This document shows positions 9,832 to 20,723 of a stretch of DNA of 64,000 nucleotides, piece after piece (within the stretch, counting starts at the first letter, position 1; each line of letters opens with the position of its first letter). This DNA comes from Enterobacteriaceae endosymbiont of Plateumaris consimilis (GTDB lineage: Bacteria; Pseudomonadota; Gammaproteobacteria; Enterobacterales; Enterobacteriaceae): contig NZ_CP046230.1 of assembly GCF_012563145.1 (NCBI RefSeq), positions 126,333-190,332 of the forward strand, written 5' to 3'. The translations under genes were made by a program, and so were the position numbers. Below the pieces are notes generated by a model. The model made no database searches, was not told the DNA's origin, and saw nothing but the letters and a program-made list of their open reading frames with translations.

Positions 9832-10308
9832 TTATTTTTTTTTTATCATATTTATATATTCAACATCTTGGTATTGAGGATTTTTAGCAGAAAAACGAGC
9901 TAATTGATCACATCTTTCATTTTCAATATTTCCATTATGTCCTTTAATCCAATACCAATTAATATTATGATTAACTAATGCTAAATCTAATCTTTTCCAT
10001 AAATCAATATTTTTAACTGGTTTTTTATTAGAACACATCCATCCATATTTTTTCCAATTATGTATCCAAATTGTAATACCTTCTTTTAAATATTTACTAT
10101 CAGTAATAATATTTATATTTAAATATTCTTTTAAAGATTCTAAAGCTATAATAGAAGCCATTAATTCCATTCTATTATTTGTCGTAAAAAAAAAACCTTG
10201 GGTAAAAATTTTTTCATGTGTATAATATTTTATTATAGAAGCATATCCTCCAGGTCCTGGATTATAAATGCAAGAACCATCAGTAAAAATTTTTATATTG
10301 TTGTACAT
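9832..10308 (-). CDS. rnhA: Ribonuclease HI
   Basis: RNase HI cuts the RNA strand of RNA-DNA hybrids and removes R-loops and primers. All active-site residues sit at E. coli numbering: D10 (FTDGSC), E48 (NRMELM), D70 (ITDSKYL), H124 and D134. At 158 residues it is full length (E. coli 155). It is divergent from dnaQ with a 46-bp gap, the same head-to-head arrangement as in E. coli, so the two promoters must lie within or overlap this small space. Confidence 0.97.
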   Translation of the reverse strand: MYNNIKIFTDGSCIYNPGPGGYASIIKYYTHEKIFTQGFFFTTNNRMELMASIIALESLKEYLNINIITDSKYLKEGITIWIHNWKKYGWMCSNKKPVKNIDLWKRLDLALVNHNINWYWIKGHNGNIENERCDQLARFSAKNPQYQDVEYINMIKKK

Positions 10309-10354
10309 ATATTAATTCTCTATATAAAATTTATAAATATGTTTTAATTAAATT

Positions 10355-11077
10355 ATGAAGAAATTAAATTTACGTCAAATAGTTTTAGATACAGAAACAA
10401 CAGGAATAAATTTTTATCCTCCATATTATAAAGGACATCGTATTATAGAAATAGGTGGAGTAGAAATAATAAATCGTCACATCACTGGAAATAATTTTCA
10501 TGTATATATTAATCCTAAAAAAAACATAAGTTTAGAAGCATTAAATATTCATGGTATTACTAACAAATTTTTATATGACAAACCTACTTTTAATCAAATT
10601 ATAGATAATTTTTTAGATTATATAAAAAATTCTGAATTAATTATTCATAATGCTCAATTTGATATTGACTTTTTAAATTATGAATTATCTTTATTGCAAA
10701 AAAATATACCTAATATTGAAAATATGTGTTCTATAATAGATACTTTAAAAATATCTCGTAAATTATTTCCTGGAAAACGTAATTCATTAAATTCATTATG
10801 TTCACGTTTTAATATTGATAAAAGTAATCGTAACATACATGGAGCTTTATTAGATGCTAAACTTTTAGCTAATGTTTTTTTATCAATGACTAGTATTCAA
10901 GATTCATTTATATTAGAATTTCAAAAAAAAAAAAATATAAATGAAATTAATAATATTCAAAAACATTTAGTAAAAAAAAAATTATTAATAATACATCCTA
11001 CTGAAGAAGAACATAAATTGCATCAATTAAAATTAGATTATATTAAAAAAAAATGTGGTTTTCATTTATGGAATTAA
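10355..11077 (+). CDS. dnaQ: DNA polymerase III epsilon subunit (3'-5' proofreading exonuclease)
   Basis: DnaQ proofreads for the replicative polymerase. The DEDDh active site is complete at E. coli positions: D12 and E14 (LDTETTG), D103 (QFDIDFLNYE), H162 and D167 (HGALLDAKLLA). The C-terminal alpha-binding tail also survives, including the GFHLWN-like end, so binding to DnaE is expected. Length is 240 (E. coli 243). The linker between the exonuclease domain and tail contains a run of 13 A (10923-10935), encoding Gln-Lys-Lys-Lys-Asn, a possible slippage site. tRNA-Asp follows with its own promoter. Confidence 0.96.
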   Translation: MKKLNLRQIVLDTETTGINFYPPYYKGHRIIEIGGVEIINRHITGNNFHVYINPKKNISLEALNIHGITNKFLYDKPTFNQIIDNFLDYIKNSELIIHNAQFDIDFLNYELSLLQKNIPNIENMCSIIDTLKISRKLFPGKRNSLNSLCSRFNIDKSNRNIHGALLDAKLLANVFLSMTSIQDSFILEFQKKKNINEINNIQKHLVKKKLLIIHPTEEEHKLHQLKLDYIKKKCGFHLWN

Positions 11078-11100
11078 TTTTTAAAATATAAATAAAAGTA

Positions 11101-11128
11101 TTGACGATACGAATATATAATTTATAAT
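11101..11128 (+). promoter_or_regulatory. Promoter of the tRNA-Asp gene
   Basis: TTGACG (11101-11106) and a perfect TATAAT (11123-11128) are spaced by 16 bp and lie 17 bp before the mature tRNA 5' end, giving a predicted start about 10 nt upstream of it. The good match combined with ideal placement makes this more credible than most A/T-rich matches. Confidence 0.6.
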
Positions 11129-11145
11129 AGAATTATTTATATTAT

Positions 11146-11219
11146 GGTGCGATAGTTCAGTTGGTTAGAATACCGGCCTGTCACGTCGGGGGTCACGGGT
11201 TCAAATCCCGTTCGCACCG
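11146..11219 (+). tRNA. tRNA-Asp (anticodon GTC)
   Basis: A complete cloverleaf can be drawn: the GGTGCGA acceptor pairs with TCGCACC, anticodon GTC at 11180-11182 sits in a loop closed by a five-pair stem, and the T arm is CGGGTTCAAATCCCG. The discriminator is G. The 3' CCA is not encoded (the next bases are TTA), so CCA must be added by the nucleotidyltransferase. The gene is much richer in G+C than its surroundings. Confidence 0.97.
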
Positions 11220-11224
11220 TTAAA

Positions 11225-11259
11225 AATTAAAATAATATTAATAAAATATTATTTTAATT
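11225..11259. terminator. Bidirectional terminator, 15-bp A/T-only hairpin
   Basis: A perfect 15-bp inverted repeat (11225-11239 and 11245-11259) with a 5-nt loop lies between tRNA-Asp and the convergent mscS, covering the mscS stop codon. The stem is made only of A and T. It is far longer and more exact than the incidental palindromes nearby and serves both directions by position. Confidence 0.6.
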
Positions 11260-12030
11260 ATTATTAATCCATAAAACACATGAATTTTTGTATAATTCTA
11301 AATTGTGTTTAATTATATTTGTTAAATCAGAACATATTTCTTTTTTATAAAGAAAATCTTTAATCCAAAAAAATACTGTAATATTAATTGAAATATTAGT
11401 TATTTCATCTATTATAATAATAATTTTAGAATTTTTAATTATTCTTTGATCTAAATAAATTGTATCTAATAATATTTTTTTTATCATATTTAAATCTTCA
11501 CTTATTAATATTCTAGAAAGTCCTAAAGTAATCTTATTACGATATTCATGACATTGAGAAAGATTAGTAATATTATCTGCTAATATTTTACCATTAGGTA
11601 TTGCTATGATGATACCATCAAATGTTCTTAAACGAGTAGAAAAAATTTCTACTTTAGTTACTTGACCACTAATATTACAAACATTTACATAATCACCTAT
11701 TTTAAAGGTACGAAAAGTAATAATTAATAACCCTGATGCTAAATTTGATAATGCACTTTGCCAAGCTAAACCAATAACTAAACCTATTGTACCAAAAGCA
11801 GCAATAATTGATGATGTTTGTACACCCATATTACTTAATGTACTAACTATTACAAAAATAGTAATAAGATATTTCAAAATATTCGAAACAAATCCTATAG
11901 CAATAGGATCTATTTTTTTTACAATAAAAATATTATATAATATTTTTGTAAATAAACGAATTATTAATAATCCAGTTAATAAAATACAACCTGCCGTAAG
12001 CAGATGTAATGATTGATAAAAAATAAACAT
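11254..12030 (-). CDS. mscS: MscS, small-conductance mechanosensitive channel
   Basis: MscS is the inner-membrane channel that vents solutes on hypo-osmotic shock. The protein has 258 residues (E. coli 286); the periplasmic N-terminus and the C-terminal end are trimmed, but three hydrophobic segments and the cytoplasmic beta and alpha/beta domains remain (VEIFSTRLRT, IAIPNGKI). In the pore helix the two seal leucines (L105 and L109 by E. coli number) are kept within GLVIGLAWQS, while Leu111 is Trp and the kink Gly113 is Ser. It is followed on the same strand order by the fbaA-pgk group, as in E. coli and Buchnera relatives. Confidence 0.93.
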   Translation of the reverse strand: MFIFYQSLHLLTAGCILLTGLLIIRLFTKILYNIFIVKKIDPIAIGFVSNILKYLITIFVIVSTLSNMGVQTSSIIAAFGTIGLVIGLAWQSALSNLASGLLIITFRTFKIGDYVNVCNISGQVTKVEIFSTRLRTFDGIIIAIPNGKILADNITNLSQCHEYRNKITLGLSRILISEDLNMIKKILLDTIYLDQRIIKNSKIIIIIDEITNISINITVFFWIKDFLYKKEICSDLTNIIKHNLELYKNSCVLWINNN

Positions 12031-12163
12031 TTTTTTATATGTAATCCAATTTTTTTAAAAAATCCATATTATAAATTAATTTATTCATTATTAAATATCT
12101 ATATATTAATAAAATAATATTTTTGTTATATATATGAAAACTTATAAAAAAAATTATATTATT

Positions 12164-13243
12164 TTATAATATATTAACAGCATTTAATTCTTGAAAAGTT
12201 CTTTCTAATCTTTTAATCATTGATATTTGAGATGCTCTAATCCATGATCTTGGATCATAATATTTTTTGTTTGGTTTATCTAAACCTTCTGGATTACCTA
12301 ATTGTTTTTGTAAATATTGTTTATGTTTTTTATAAAACTTTAATACTCCTTGCCAACTTGCCCATTGAGTATCTGTATCAATATTCATTTTAACCACACC
12401 ATAATTTATAGACTCTTTAATTTCTTTAATAGAAGATCCAGAACCTCCATGGAAAACAAAATTTATAGGATTATGAATAAGATTATGTTTTCTACTTATA
12501 AAATTTTGTGAATGTTTTAAAATTTTTGGTAATAATTGTACATTACCTGATTTATATACACCATGTACATTGCCAAATGAAGCTGCAATTATAAATTGAG
12601 AACTAATAGAATTTAATTTTTCATAAGCATAATTAACATCTTTAGGATCAGTATATAATGTTTTTTTTTCTAAATGACTATTATCTAAACCATCTTCTTC
12701 ACCTCCTGTACAACCTAATTCTATTTCCAATGTTATATTCATTTTAGACATTCTTTTAAAATATTTACTACATATATTAATATTGTCTTTTATAGAATCT
12801 TTTGATAAATCAATCATATGAGAAGAAAATAAAGGTTTACCATTTAATAAATAATATTTTTCATTTTCATCTAGTAAAGCATCTATCCAAGATAAAGTTT
12901 TTCTAGCACAATGATCTGTATGAAGTATTACTGGTATTCCATAATACTGAGCAATTCTATGCACATGATATGCTCCTGATACTGCTCCTATAACAGATGC
13001 TAATTTAGAATTTTTAATTTGTAATGCTTTACCTGCAATAAAAGAAGCACCACCAAGAGAAAATTGAATAATGACTGCTGATTTTACTTTAGCTGCTGTT
13101 TCTAAAACTGTGTTTATAGAATCAGTTCCTATGCAATTTATTGCAGGTAAAGCAAATTTATTTTCTTTTGCTATTTTAAATATAGTTTGTACATCATGAC
13201 TAACAACAACACCAGGTTTTACATAATTTAAAATTTTAGACAT
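12164..13243 (-). CDS. fbaA: Class II fructose-bisphosphate aldolase
   Basis: This zinc-dependent aldolase interconverts fructose 1,6-bisphosphate with DHAP and glyceraldehyde 3-phosphate. It has 359 residues, exactly the enteric length. The catalytic D110 and zinc-binding H111 (ILHTDHC), E175 (EIELGCTGG), H227 (NVHGVY) and H265 (FHGGSGS) are all shifted by one from E. coli. It lies 50 bp behind pgk on the same strand. The epd gene that precedes pgk in E. coli is absent here. Confidence 0.97.
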   Translation of the reverse strand: MSKILNYVKPGVVVSHDVQTIFKIAKENKFALPAINCIGTDSINTVLETAAKVKSAVIIQFSLGGASFIAGKALQIKNSKLASVIGAVSGAYHVHRIAQYYGIPVILHTDHCARKTLSWIDALLDENEKYYLLNGKPLFSSHMIDLSKDSIKDNINICSKYFKRMSKMNITLEIELGCTGGEEDGLDNSHLEKKTLYTDPKDVNYAYEKLNSISSQFIIAASFGNVHGVYKSGNVQLLPKILKHSQNFISRKHNLIHNPINFVFHGGSGSSIKEIKESINYGVVKMNIDTDTQWASWQGVLKFYKKHKQYLQKQLGNPEGLDKPNKKYYDPRSWIRASQISMIKRLERTFQELNAVNIL

Positions 13244-13293
13244 ATAATTACTTTACCTTATTATTGATAAATAAATATCTAATATTCATTTTT

Positions 13294-14469
13294 TTATATA
13301 GTATTCATACTATAATATTTTTCTAACATAAATACTGAGGGTAGTTTTTTTCCTTCTATAAAATTTAAGAATGATCCACCTCCAGTTGAAATGTATGAAA
13401 TTTTATTAAATAAATTAAATAATTCTATTGCAGCTAATGTATCTCCACCACCAGCAATAGAAAAAGAATTGCTATTAGCAATAGTATAAGCTATACTTTT
13501 TGTACCTTGATTAAAATTAGCAAATTCAAAAACTCCTAAAGGTCCATTCCACAATATTGTTTTTGCTTTATTTAAAATATCTATTATAATTTTTATAGTA
13601 TTTTCACCTATATCCATTATTATTTCATTAGATAATATATTATTAATTTTTTTTGTTTTAACTAATGTATCATTTGAAAATGATGTTCCTACTTTACAAT
13701 CTATAGGAATAATAAAATTATTATGTTTTTTTTGTAATTTTTTTGCTAAGTTTAAAGCATTTGGTTCGTATAAAGATTGACCAACATTATTATTTATTGC
13801 TAAAAATGTATTAGCTATACCACCACCAACAATAATTTTATTTGATAGTTTAGCTAATTTATTTAAAACATTAAATTTAGTTGAAATTTTTGATCCACCT
13901 ACAATAGAAATAATAGGATGTTTAGGATTTTTAAAAATTTTATTTAAACTATTTAGTTCATTTATTAATAATAAACCAGCACAAGATTTTTTTGCATATT
14001 TTATTATTCCATAAGTAGAAGAATGTTTACGATGTGCTGTTGCAAATGCATCCATTACAAATATGTCACATAAAGTAGCATATTTTTTAGATAATGTTCT
14101 ATCATTTTTTTTTTCACCTATATTGAATCGAACATTTTCTAACATAATTATTTCATTTTTTTTAAAACTTAATTTATTCAAAAAATCTTTCTGTAAATAA
14201 ACTTTATAATTTAAAATATTTTCTAAATATTTACTAATATTTTTTAAAGAAAAAATACGATTATATGAACCTTCTAGAGGACGTCCTAAGTGAGAAGCTA
14301 TAATAACTTTAGCTCCTTTATTAATAGCATATTTTATAGTTGGTAATGATAAACGAATTCTAATATCCGAAATTATATTTCCTTTATTATTTATAGGGAC
14401 ATTTAGATCAGATCTAATTAATAATATTTTATTTGTAATATTAATATCTAAAATACTTAATATAGACAT
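13294..14469 (-). CDS. pgk: Phosphoglycerate kinase
   Basis: Pgk makes ATP from 1,3-bisphosphoglycerate in glycolysis. The two-domain monomer is complete at 391 residues (E. coli 387): substrate-binding RSDLNVP near 19 and SHLGRP near 60, the hinge region, and the nucleotide-binding GGGDTLAAIE plus STGGGSFL in the C-terminal domain. It sits 21 bp downstream of the transketolase gene and before fbaA, so the three may be transcribed together from the tkt side. Confidence 0.97.
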   Translation of the reverse strand: MSILSILDINITNKILLIRSDLNVPINNKGNIISDIRIRLSLPTIKYAINKGAKVIIASHLGRPLEGSYNRIFSLKNISKYLENILNYKVYLQKDFLNKLSFKKNEIIMLENVRFNIGEKKNDRTLSKKYATLCDIFVMDAFATAHRKHSSTYGIIKYAKKSCAGLLLINELNSLNKIFKNPKHPIISIVGGSKISTKFNVLNKLAKLSNKIIVGGGIANTFLAINNNVGQSLYEPNALNLAKKLQKKHNNFIIPIDCKVGTSFSNDTLVKTKKINNILSNEIIMDIGENTIKIIIDILNKAKTILWNGPLGVFEFANFNQGTKSIAYTIANSNSFSIAGGGDTLAAIELFNLFNKISYISTGGGSFLNFIEGKKLPSVFMLEKYYSMNTI

Positions 14470-14490
14470 ATTTTAAATTCCTTTATTCAA

Positions 14491-16506
14491 TTAATTATTT
14501 TCATTGTGTTTTAAAATTTCTTGAATTTTTAAAATAATATTTTCTACTGTAAAACCAAATTTTTTAAATAGTTTTTCAGCAGGCGCAGAATAACCAAACT
14601 TATTTATTCCTATAACAATTCCATTTAAACCTACATATTTATACCAAAAATCTGTTTGACCTGCCTCTATTGCAATTCTTAATTTAATGTTTTTAGGTAA
14701 TACATAATTTTTGTACTCTTCATTTTGTTTATCAAAAACATCTGTGGAAGGCATAGAAACAACTCTAATTTTATATTTTAATTTTGATAATTGATTATAT
14801 GTTTCTACTGCTAAATGAACTTCTGAACCTGTTGCTATTAAAATAACATCAGGATTTTGTTCTAAACAATCTTTTAAAATATAACCACCATATTTAATAT
14901 ATGTTATTTTACTTTGATTTTTAATTTGTACTGGTAAATTTTGACGTGATAATATGAGTCCAGTTGGACCATTAATATTTTCAATTGCATATTTCCACGC
15001 TATAGCTGTTTCTATTTGATCACATGGACGCCAAATATTTAAATTTGGAATTAATCTTAAACTAGATATTTGTTCTATTGGTTGATGAGTTGGTCCATCT
15101 TCTCCTACCCCTATAGAATCATGAGTATAAATCATTATATTTCTAATTTTCATTAATGAAGCCATACGAATAGCATTTCGACAATAATCTGAGAAAGTTA
15201 AAAAAGTTGCTGTATATGGAATAAATCCTTTATATAAAGAAATTCCGTTAGCTATAGCAACCATACCAAATTCTCTTACACCATAATGAATATAATTTCC
15301 ACATGTAAATTTATTTATAGCTTTAGATTCTGTGCATAAAGTTAAATTACTAGAAGCTAAATCGGCTGAGCCTCCTAAAAATTCTGGTAATATTTTTGAA
15401 AAAAACTCTAAACATTCTTGAGATGCTTGACGAGTAGATATATCAATAGGATTGTTATATAATTTGCGAATAAATTTTTTTGATTTTATAATCCAATTAT
15501 CAGGTAATAAACTATTTATTCTTCTTTGTAATTCTTTAGATAATTCTGGAAATATTGTAGAATAATCATTAAACTTATTTATCCATTTTAATTCTTTTAA
15601 ATTTCCTATATCTTTTGCATTCCATTTATCATAAATTAATTTTGGTATAACAAAAGGTTTATGATGCCAATTTAATTTTTTTCTAGTTAAAGAAATTTCT
15701 ATTTCTCCTAATGGAGATCCATGAGATATATTTTTACCAGATTTATTAGGTGATCCAAAAGCAATAGTAGTATTACATATTAATAAAAATGGTTTTTCTT
15801 CTATAGAAGATTTAGCTTGATCAATTGCTTGTTGTATATCTTTATAATTATGTCCATCTATATTAGGAATAACATTCCATCCATATGATTCAAATCTTTT
15901 TTGAGTATTATCAGTAAACCATCCATGAATATTACCATCAATAGATATACCATTATTATCATAAAAAACTATTAATTTTTTTAATTTTAATGTACCTGCT
16001 AAAGAACATACTTCATGAGATATTCCTTCCATTAAACAACCATCACCTATAAATACATAAGTATAATGATTAATTATATCATAATTTGGTCTATTAAATT
16101 GTGAAGCTAATGTTTTTTCAGCTATAGCCATACCTACAGCATTAGCTAATCCTTGACCTAATGGTCCTGTACTTGTTTCTATACTAGGTGTACATCCAAA
16201 TTCAGGATGTCCAGGTGTTTTAGAATTTAATTGTCTAAAATTTTTTAATTCTGATATTGTTAAATCATAACCAGTTAAATGTAATAAACTATATATTAAC
16301 ATTGCACCATGACCATTAGATAAAATAAATCTATCACGATTTATCCATTTAGGATTTGCAGGGTTATGATTTAAATAATCACGCCATAATACTTCTGCTA
16401 TATCAGCCATACCCATTGGTGCACCAGGATGACCAGAATTAGATTTTTGTATAGCATCTATACTTAATATACGAATAGCATTAGCAAGTTCTCTTCGAGA
16501 AGACAT
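14491..16506 (-). CDS. tktA: Transketolase
   Basis: Transketolase moves two-carbon units between sugar phosphates using thiamine diphosphate and Mg2+, linking glycolysis with ribose and erythrose phosphate supply for nucleotides and aromatic amino acids. At 671 residues it is full length (E. coli 663-667). Visible are H26 (SGHPGAPMG), the thiamine-binding GDGCLMEG near 155, the pyrimidine-site [11 protein letters not shown] near 410 and [13 protein letters not shown]. It is probably the only isozyme, so the tktA/tktB distinction is nominal. It is divergent from metK across a 276-bp A/T-rich gap in which I find nothing certain. Confidence 0.96.
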   Translation of the reverse strand: MSSRRELANAIRILSIDAIQKSNSGHPGAPMGMADIAEVLWRDYLNHNPANPKWINRDRFILSNGHGAMLIYSLLHLTGYDLTISELKNFRQLNSKTPGHPEFGCTPSIETSTGPLGQGLANAVGMAIAEKTLASQFNRPNYDIINHYTYVFIGDGCLMEGISHEVCSLAGTLKLKKLIVFYDNNGISIDGNIHGWFTDNTQKRFESYGWNVIPNIDGHNYKDIQQAIDQAKSSIEEKPFLLICNTTIAFGSPNKSGKNISHGSPLGEIEISLTRKKLNWHHKPFVIPKLIYDKWNAKDIGNLKELKWINKFNDYSTIFPELSKELQRRINSLLPDNWIIKSKKFIRKLYNNPIDISTRQASQECLEFFSKILPEFLGGSADLASSNLTLCTESKAINKFTCGNYIHYGVREFGMVAIANGISLYKGFIPYTATFLTFSDYCRNAIRMASLMKIRNIMIYTHDSIGVGEDGPTHQPIEQISSLRLIPNLNIWRPCDQIETAIAWKYAIENINGPTGLILSRQNLPVQIKNQSKITYIKYGGYILKDCLEQNPDVILIATGSEVHLAVETYNQLSKLKYKIRVVSMPSTDVFDKQNEEYKNYVLPKNIKLRIAIEAGQTDFWYKYVGLNGIVIGINKFGYSAPAEKLFKKFGFTVENIILKIQEILKHNENN

Positions 16507-16782
16507 TAATTATGACTCCTAATAAAATTATTATTTTAAATATAAATTTTTATTTAAATATAAAATAAATATATACTTAAATAATATTAAAATCTATTTA
16601 TTATAATTTTAAAAAATTGGATTAATTATATTAATTAATATATGATTAATAATTTAATTTTTAATTATTAAGTTATTTAAATAAATATTTAAATTTAATT
16701 TTAAATAAATAATAATAATTTTATAAAATTTAATATAATTAATCATTAAATTTTATTTTAATTATCATAAAAGGAAAAAATA

Positions 16783-17937
16783 ATGAGTGAATATCTTTTT
16801 ACTTCAGAATCTGTATCTGAAGGTCATCCTGATAAAATGGCAGATCAAATTTCTGATGCTATATTAGATGCTATTATTAAACAAGATATAAAAGCACGTG
16901 TTGCATGTGAAACTTATATTAAAACTGGTATTGTACTAGTTGGTGGTGAAGTGACTACTACTGCTAGCATAGATATAGAAAATATTATAAGAAAAACAAT
17001 AAAAGAAATAGGATATATTGATTCTAGTATGGGATTTGATTTTAATTCTTGTGCTATATTAAATAATATAGGTAAACAATCTGAAGATATTTATAAAGGA
17101 ATATTTAATAAAAATGGTTTAATAAATGGTGCAGGTGATCAAGGATTAGTTTTTGGATATGCTACTAATGAGACAGAAAATTTTATGCCTGCTCCTATAA
17201 CTTATGCTCATCTTTTAGTACAGAAACAATCTGAAGTTAGAAAAAATGGAATTTTACCATGGTTAAGACCAGATGCTAAAAGTCAAATTACTTTTAAATA
17301 TAAAGAAAATAAAATTTTAGGAATAGAAACAGTAGTTTTATCTACTCAATATGCAGAAAATATATCATATAAACAGCTACAAGAAGCAGTTATGGAAGAA
17401 ATTATCAAACCAATATTACCTAGTGTATGGTTACATAAAAATACAAAATTTTTTATTAATCCTGCAGGTCGTTTTATAATTGGTGGACCTATGGGAGATT
17501 GTGGATTAACAGGACGTAAAATTATTGTAGATACATATGGTGGTATGGCTCGTCATGGTGGTGGATCCTTTTCAGGAAAAGATCCTACAAAAGTAGATAG
17601 ATCTGGAGCATATGTAGCGAGATATATAGCAAAAAATATAGTTGCTTCTTCTTTAGCATCACGTTGTGAAATTCAAATAGCTTATGTAATTGGTATTTCT
17701 AAACCTATATCTCTAATGGTAGAAACATTTGGAACAGGTAAAATTTCTAATGAAAAACTAACTTTATTAATACAAAAACTATTTGATTTAAGACCTTCAA
17801 ATATAATTAAAATGTTAAATCTTTTAAATCCAATATATAAAAAAACATCTTCTTATGGACATTTTGGAAGAAATATCTTTACATGGGAAAAAATAGATAA
17901 AATTAATGAATTACTAGAAATGTCCGGAATTCAATAA
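16783..17937 (+). CDS. metK: S-adenosylmethionine synthetase
   Basis: MetK makes SAM from methionine and ATP and supports the many methyltransferases around it (RsmA, RsmC, RsmH, PrmB). The length, 384 residues, is the same as E. coli. The ATP and methionine-binding signatures [13 protein letters not shown] near 14, [12 protein letters not shown] near 115 and the phosphate loop [16 protein letters not shown] near 259 are intact. A strong AAAGGA ribosome site precedes the ATG. No MetJ operator-like repeat is apparent upstream. Confidence 0.98.
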   Translation: MSEYLFTSESVSEGHPDKMADQISDAILDAIIKQDIKARVACETYIKTGIVLVGGEVTTTASIDIENIIRKTIKEIGYIDSSMGFDFNSCAILNNIGKQSEDIYKGIFNKNGLINGAGDQGLVFGYATNETENFMPAPITYAHLLVQKQSEVRKNGILPWLRPDAKSQITFKYKENKILGIETVVLSTQYAENISYKQLQEAVMEEIIKPILPSVWLHKNTKFFINPAGRFIIGGPMGDCGLTGRKIIVDTYGGMARHGGGSFSGKDPTKVDRSGAYVARYIAKNIVASSLASRCEIQIAYVIGISKPISLMVETFGTGKISNEKLTLLIQKLFDLRPSNIIKMLNLLNPIYKKTSSYGHFGRNIFTWEKIDKINELLEMSGIQ

Positions 17938-17965
17938 TTTTATCTATTATTAATTTTAATAAATA

Positions 17966-20497
17966 TTATTTTATAGAAATTTTTTCTAGTGCTGTTATTT
18001 TTTCATTTTTATTTATTTTCATTATAATTACTCCTTTAGTATTACGACTAACTGTACAAATTTCTGAAACATATGTACGTATTAAAGTTCCCATGTTTGT
18101 TATTATTAATATTTGATCATTAGAAGATACTTCTATAGCATTTATTACTAAACCATTTCTTTTATTAATTTTTATAGAAATTACACCTTTAGTAGATCGT
18201 GATTTAATTGGATATTCTTTATTATTTGTTCTTTTACCATATCCATTTTGAGTAATAGTTAAAATATCATTTTTACATTTGTTTTTTAAAATAATTAATG
18301 AAACAATCTTATCTTTTCGAGATGTAAGTTTCATACCTTTTACACCAATTGACATTCTTCCCATAGATCTAACTTTAATTTCGTTAAATTGTACAACTTT
18401 TCCTAAAGATGAAAATAACATTATTTTATCTTCTTTACTAGTAATAGCAACATCTATTAAAGAATCATTTTTTCTTAATTTTATTGCAATAATTCCTCCA
18501 TTTCTAGGTTTATTAAATTTACTTAAACTAATTTTTTTCACTATGCCTTTTTTAGTAGCCATAAACAAATTTAAATCATTATTATAATTATTAACTATAA
18601 GTAAATTAGTAATTCTTTCATCATTTTTTAATGCTAAAATATTTATAATTGGTTTTCCTTTAGCATATCTATTAGATATTGGTAAATTATATACTTTAGT
18701 CCAATATACACGTCCTATATTAGAAAAACATAAAAGAGTATCATGTGTATTAGCTATAATTATACGATTAATAAAATCTTTTTCTTTTATTTTAGCTGCT
18801 AATTTTCCTTTACCACCTCTATGTTGAACTTCATAATCAGATAATTTTTGATATTTAATATAACCTTGATGTGATAATGTAATTATGACTTCTTCAGAAT
18901 TAATTAAATCTTCCATTTTTATAAAAGATTTATTTTTGATAATTTCAGTTTTTCTTTCATCACCAAATTCTTCTTTAATAAAAATTAATTCTTTATATAT
19001 AACTTTCATTAAACATTGATAATCATCAACTATTTTAATAAGTTCTGAAATTTTATATATAATATTTTGATATTCTTGAAATAATTTTGTATGTTCTAAA
19101 CTAGTTAATTTATGTAATTTCAAATCTAAAATAGCTTGTACTTGTTCATGGCTAAAAGAATAATTATTATTAGATTGAATCAAATTTAAATTATTTAAAT
19201 AAATATTTTCTTCTTTTTTTTCTTGAAATTTTAAAATAGATAATACATTATTAACATTCCATGATTTAGAATAAATTTTATTTTTGATAACTTCTATAAT
19301 AGAAGAAGAACGAATAATTTCTATTATTGATTGTATATTGGATAATGCTACTATTAAACCTTCTAAAATATGAGCTTTATTACGAGATTTATTAATTTCA
19401 TAATTAGTTCTACGTATTACTACTTCACGACGATGTGATATAAATGCTTCAATAATATTTTTTAAAGACATTATTTTAGGTTCTCCCTTATATAAGGAGA
19501 CCATATTAATACTGAAAGAAATTTGTAATTGTGTTAAAGAATATAAATTATTTAAAATAAAATCTGTAGATATATCTTTTTTGATTTCTATAACAATTCT
19601 AATTCCGTCTTTATCTGATTCATCTCTTAAATTTTTAATACCATGAATTTTTTTGTCTTTAATTAATTCTACAATTTTTTCTATTAGTTTAGCTTTATTT
19701 ACTTGATATGGTAATTCATATATAATAATTGATTTATAATTATTATTTACAGTAATTTTACTGCGTCCACGAATAAAAATTTTTCCTTTTCCTGTCATAT
19801 AAGCTTTTTCAATACCATCATCATCATTTATAATTCCTGATGTAGGAAAATCCGGTCCTGTAATATATTTCATTAACTGATGAATTGAAATATTTTCATT
19901 TTTTATATATGCTAAACATGCATTTATAACTTCTGTAAGATTATGTGGGGGTATATTTGTAGTCATACCTACAGCTATTCCAGAAGATCCATTAATTAAT
20001 AAATTAGGAATTTTTGTAGGCATTACTTCGGGTATTTTTTCTGTAAGATCGTAATTAGGTAAAAAATCTACTGTTTGTTTTTCAAGATCATTAATTATTT
20101 CTTGAGCTATTTTAGTCATTCTTATTTCAGTATAACGCATAGCTGCAGCAGAATCACCATCAATAGAACCAAAATTACCTTGACCATCTATTAATGTATA
20201 TCTTAAAGAAAATGATTGTGCTAATCTGACTATAGTATCATAAACTGCAGAATCACCATGAGGATGATATTTACCTATAACATCTCCAACTATACGAGCT
20301 GATTTTTTATAAGGTTTATTCCAAGTATTTCCTAATATATACATAGCATATAACATTCTTCTATGTACAGGTTTTAATCCATCTCTTGCATCTGGTAATG
20401 CTCTACCTATTATAACAGACATAGCATAATCTAAATATGAATTTTTTAATTCTTCTTCAATATGAATTGAATTAATTTCTTTATAAAAAGAAACCAT
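17966..20497 (-). CDS. gyrA: DNA gyrase subunit A
   Basis: GyrA is the DNA-cleaving subunit of the supercoiling topoisomerase. The catalytic Y122 (MRYTEIRM) is at E. coli numbering and the region around residues 80-87 (HGDSAVYD) is the quinolone-sensitive type, S83 and D87. The C-terminal DNA-wrapping pinwheel is present, but its GyrA box reads QHRGGKG (558-564) where enterics have QRRGGKG. The protein stops at 843 residues, without the acidic tail that takes E. coli GyrA to 875. Both changes could alter supercoiling efficiency. The gene converges with metK. Confidence 0.97.
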   Translation of the reverse strand: MVSFYKEINSIHIEEELKNSYLDYAMSVIIGRALPDARDGLKPVHRRMLYAMYILGNTWNKPYKKSARIVGDVIGKYHPHGDSAVYDTIVRLAQSFSLRYTLIDGQGNFGSIDGDSAAAMRYTEIRMTKIAQEIINDLEKQTVDFLPNYDLTEKIPEVMPTKIPNLLINGSSGIAVGMTTNIPPHNLTEVINACLAYIKNENISIHQLMKYITGPDFPTSGIINDDDGIEKAYMTGKGKIFIRGRSKITVNNNYKSIIIYELPYQVNKAKLIEKIVELIKDKKIHGIKNLRDESDKDGIRIVIEIKKDISTDFILNNLYSLTQLQISFSINMVSLYKGEPKIMSLKNIIEAFISHRREVVIRRTNYEINKSRNKAHILEGLIVALSNIQSIIEIIRSSSIIEVIKNKIYSKSWNVNNVLSILKFQEKKEENIYLNNLNLIQSNNNYSFSHEQVQAILDLKLHKLTSLEHTKLFQEYQNIIYKISELIKIVDDYQCLMKVIYKELIFIKEEFGDERKTEIIKNKSFIKMEDLINSEEVIITLSHQGYIKYQKLSDYEVQHRGGKGKLAAKIKEKDFINRIIIANTHDTLLCFSNIGRVYWTKVYNLPISNRYAKGKPIINILALKNDERITNLLIVNNYNNDLNLFMATKKGIVKKISLSKFNKPRNGGIIAIKLRKNDSLIDVAITSKEDKIMLFSSLGKVVQFNEIKVRSMGRMSIGVKGMKLTSRKDKIVSLIILKNKCKNDILTITQNGYGKRTNNKEYPIKSRSTKGVISIKINKRNGLVINAIEVSSNDQILIITNMGTLIRTYVSEICTVSRNTKGVIIMKINKNEKITALEKISIK

Positions 20498-20723
20498 ACA
20501 AATTATTATCCTTTTAACTATATATTAATATGTTAATTTTAACATAATTAACTATATTCTATTAATATTTTTAGAAAAAATCTTAATTAGATTACGACTA
20601 AAATTAGTTATTTAATTTATTAGTTAATATTTAATACAAATATTTTATTATAAATAATAATTTAAATTATATTGATTTTAAATCAATTTTTAAAATTAAA
20701 ATAAAATTTATTTCATATAAACA

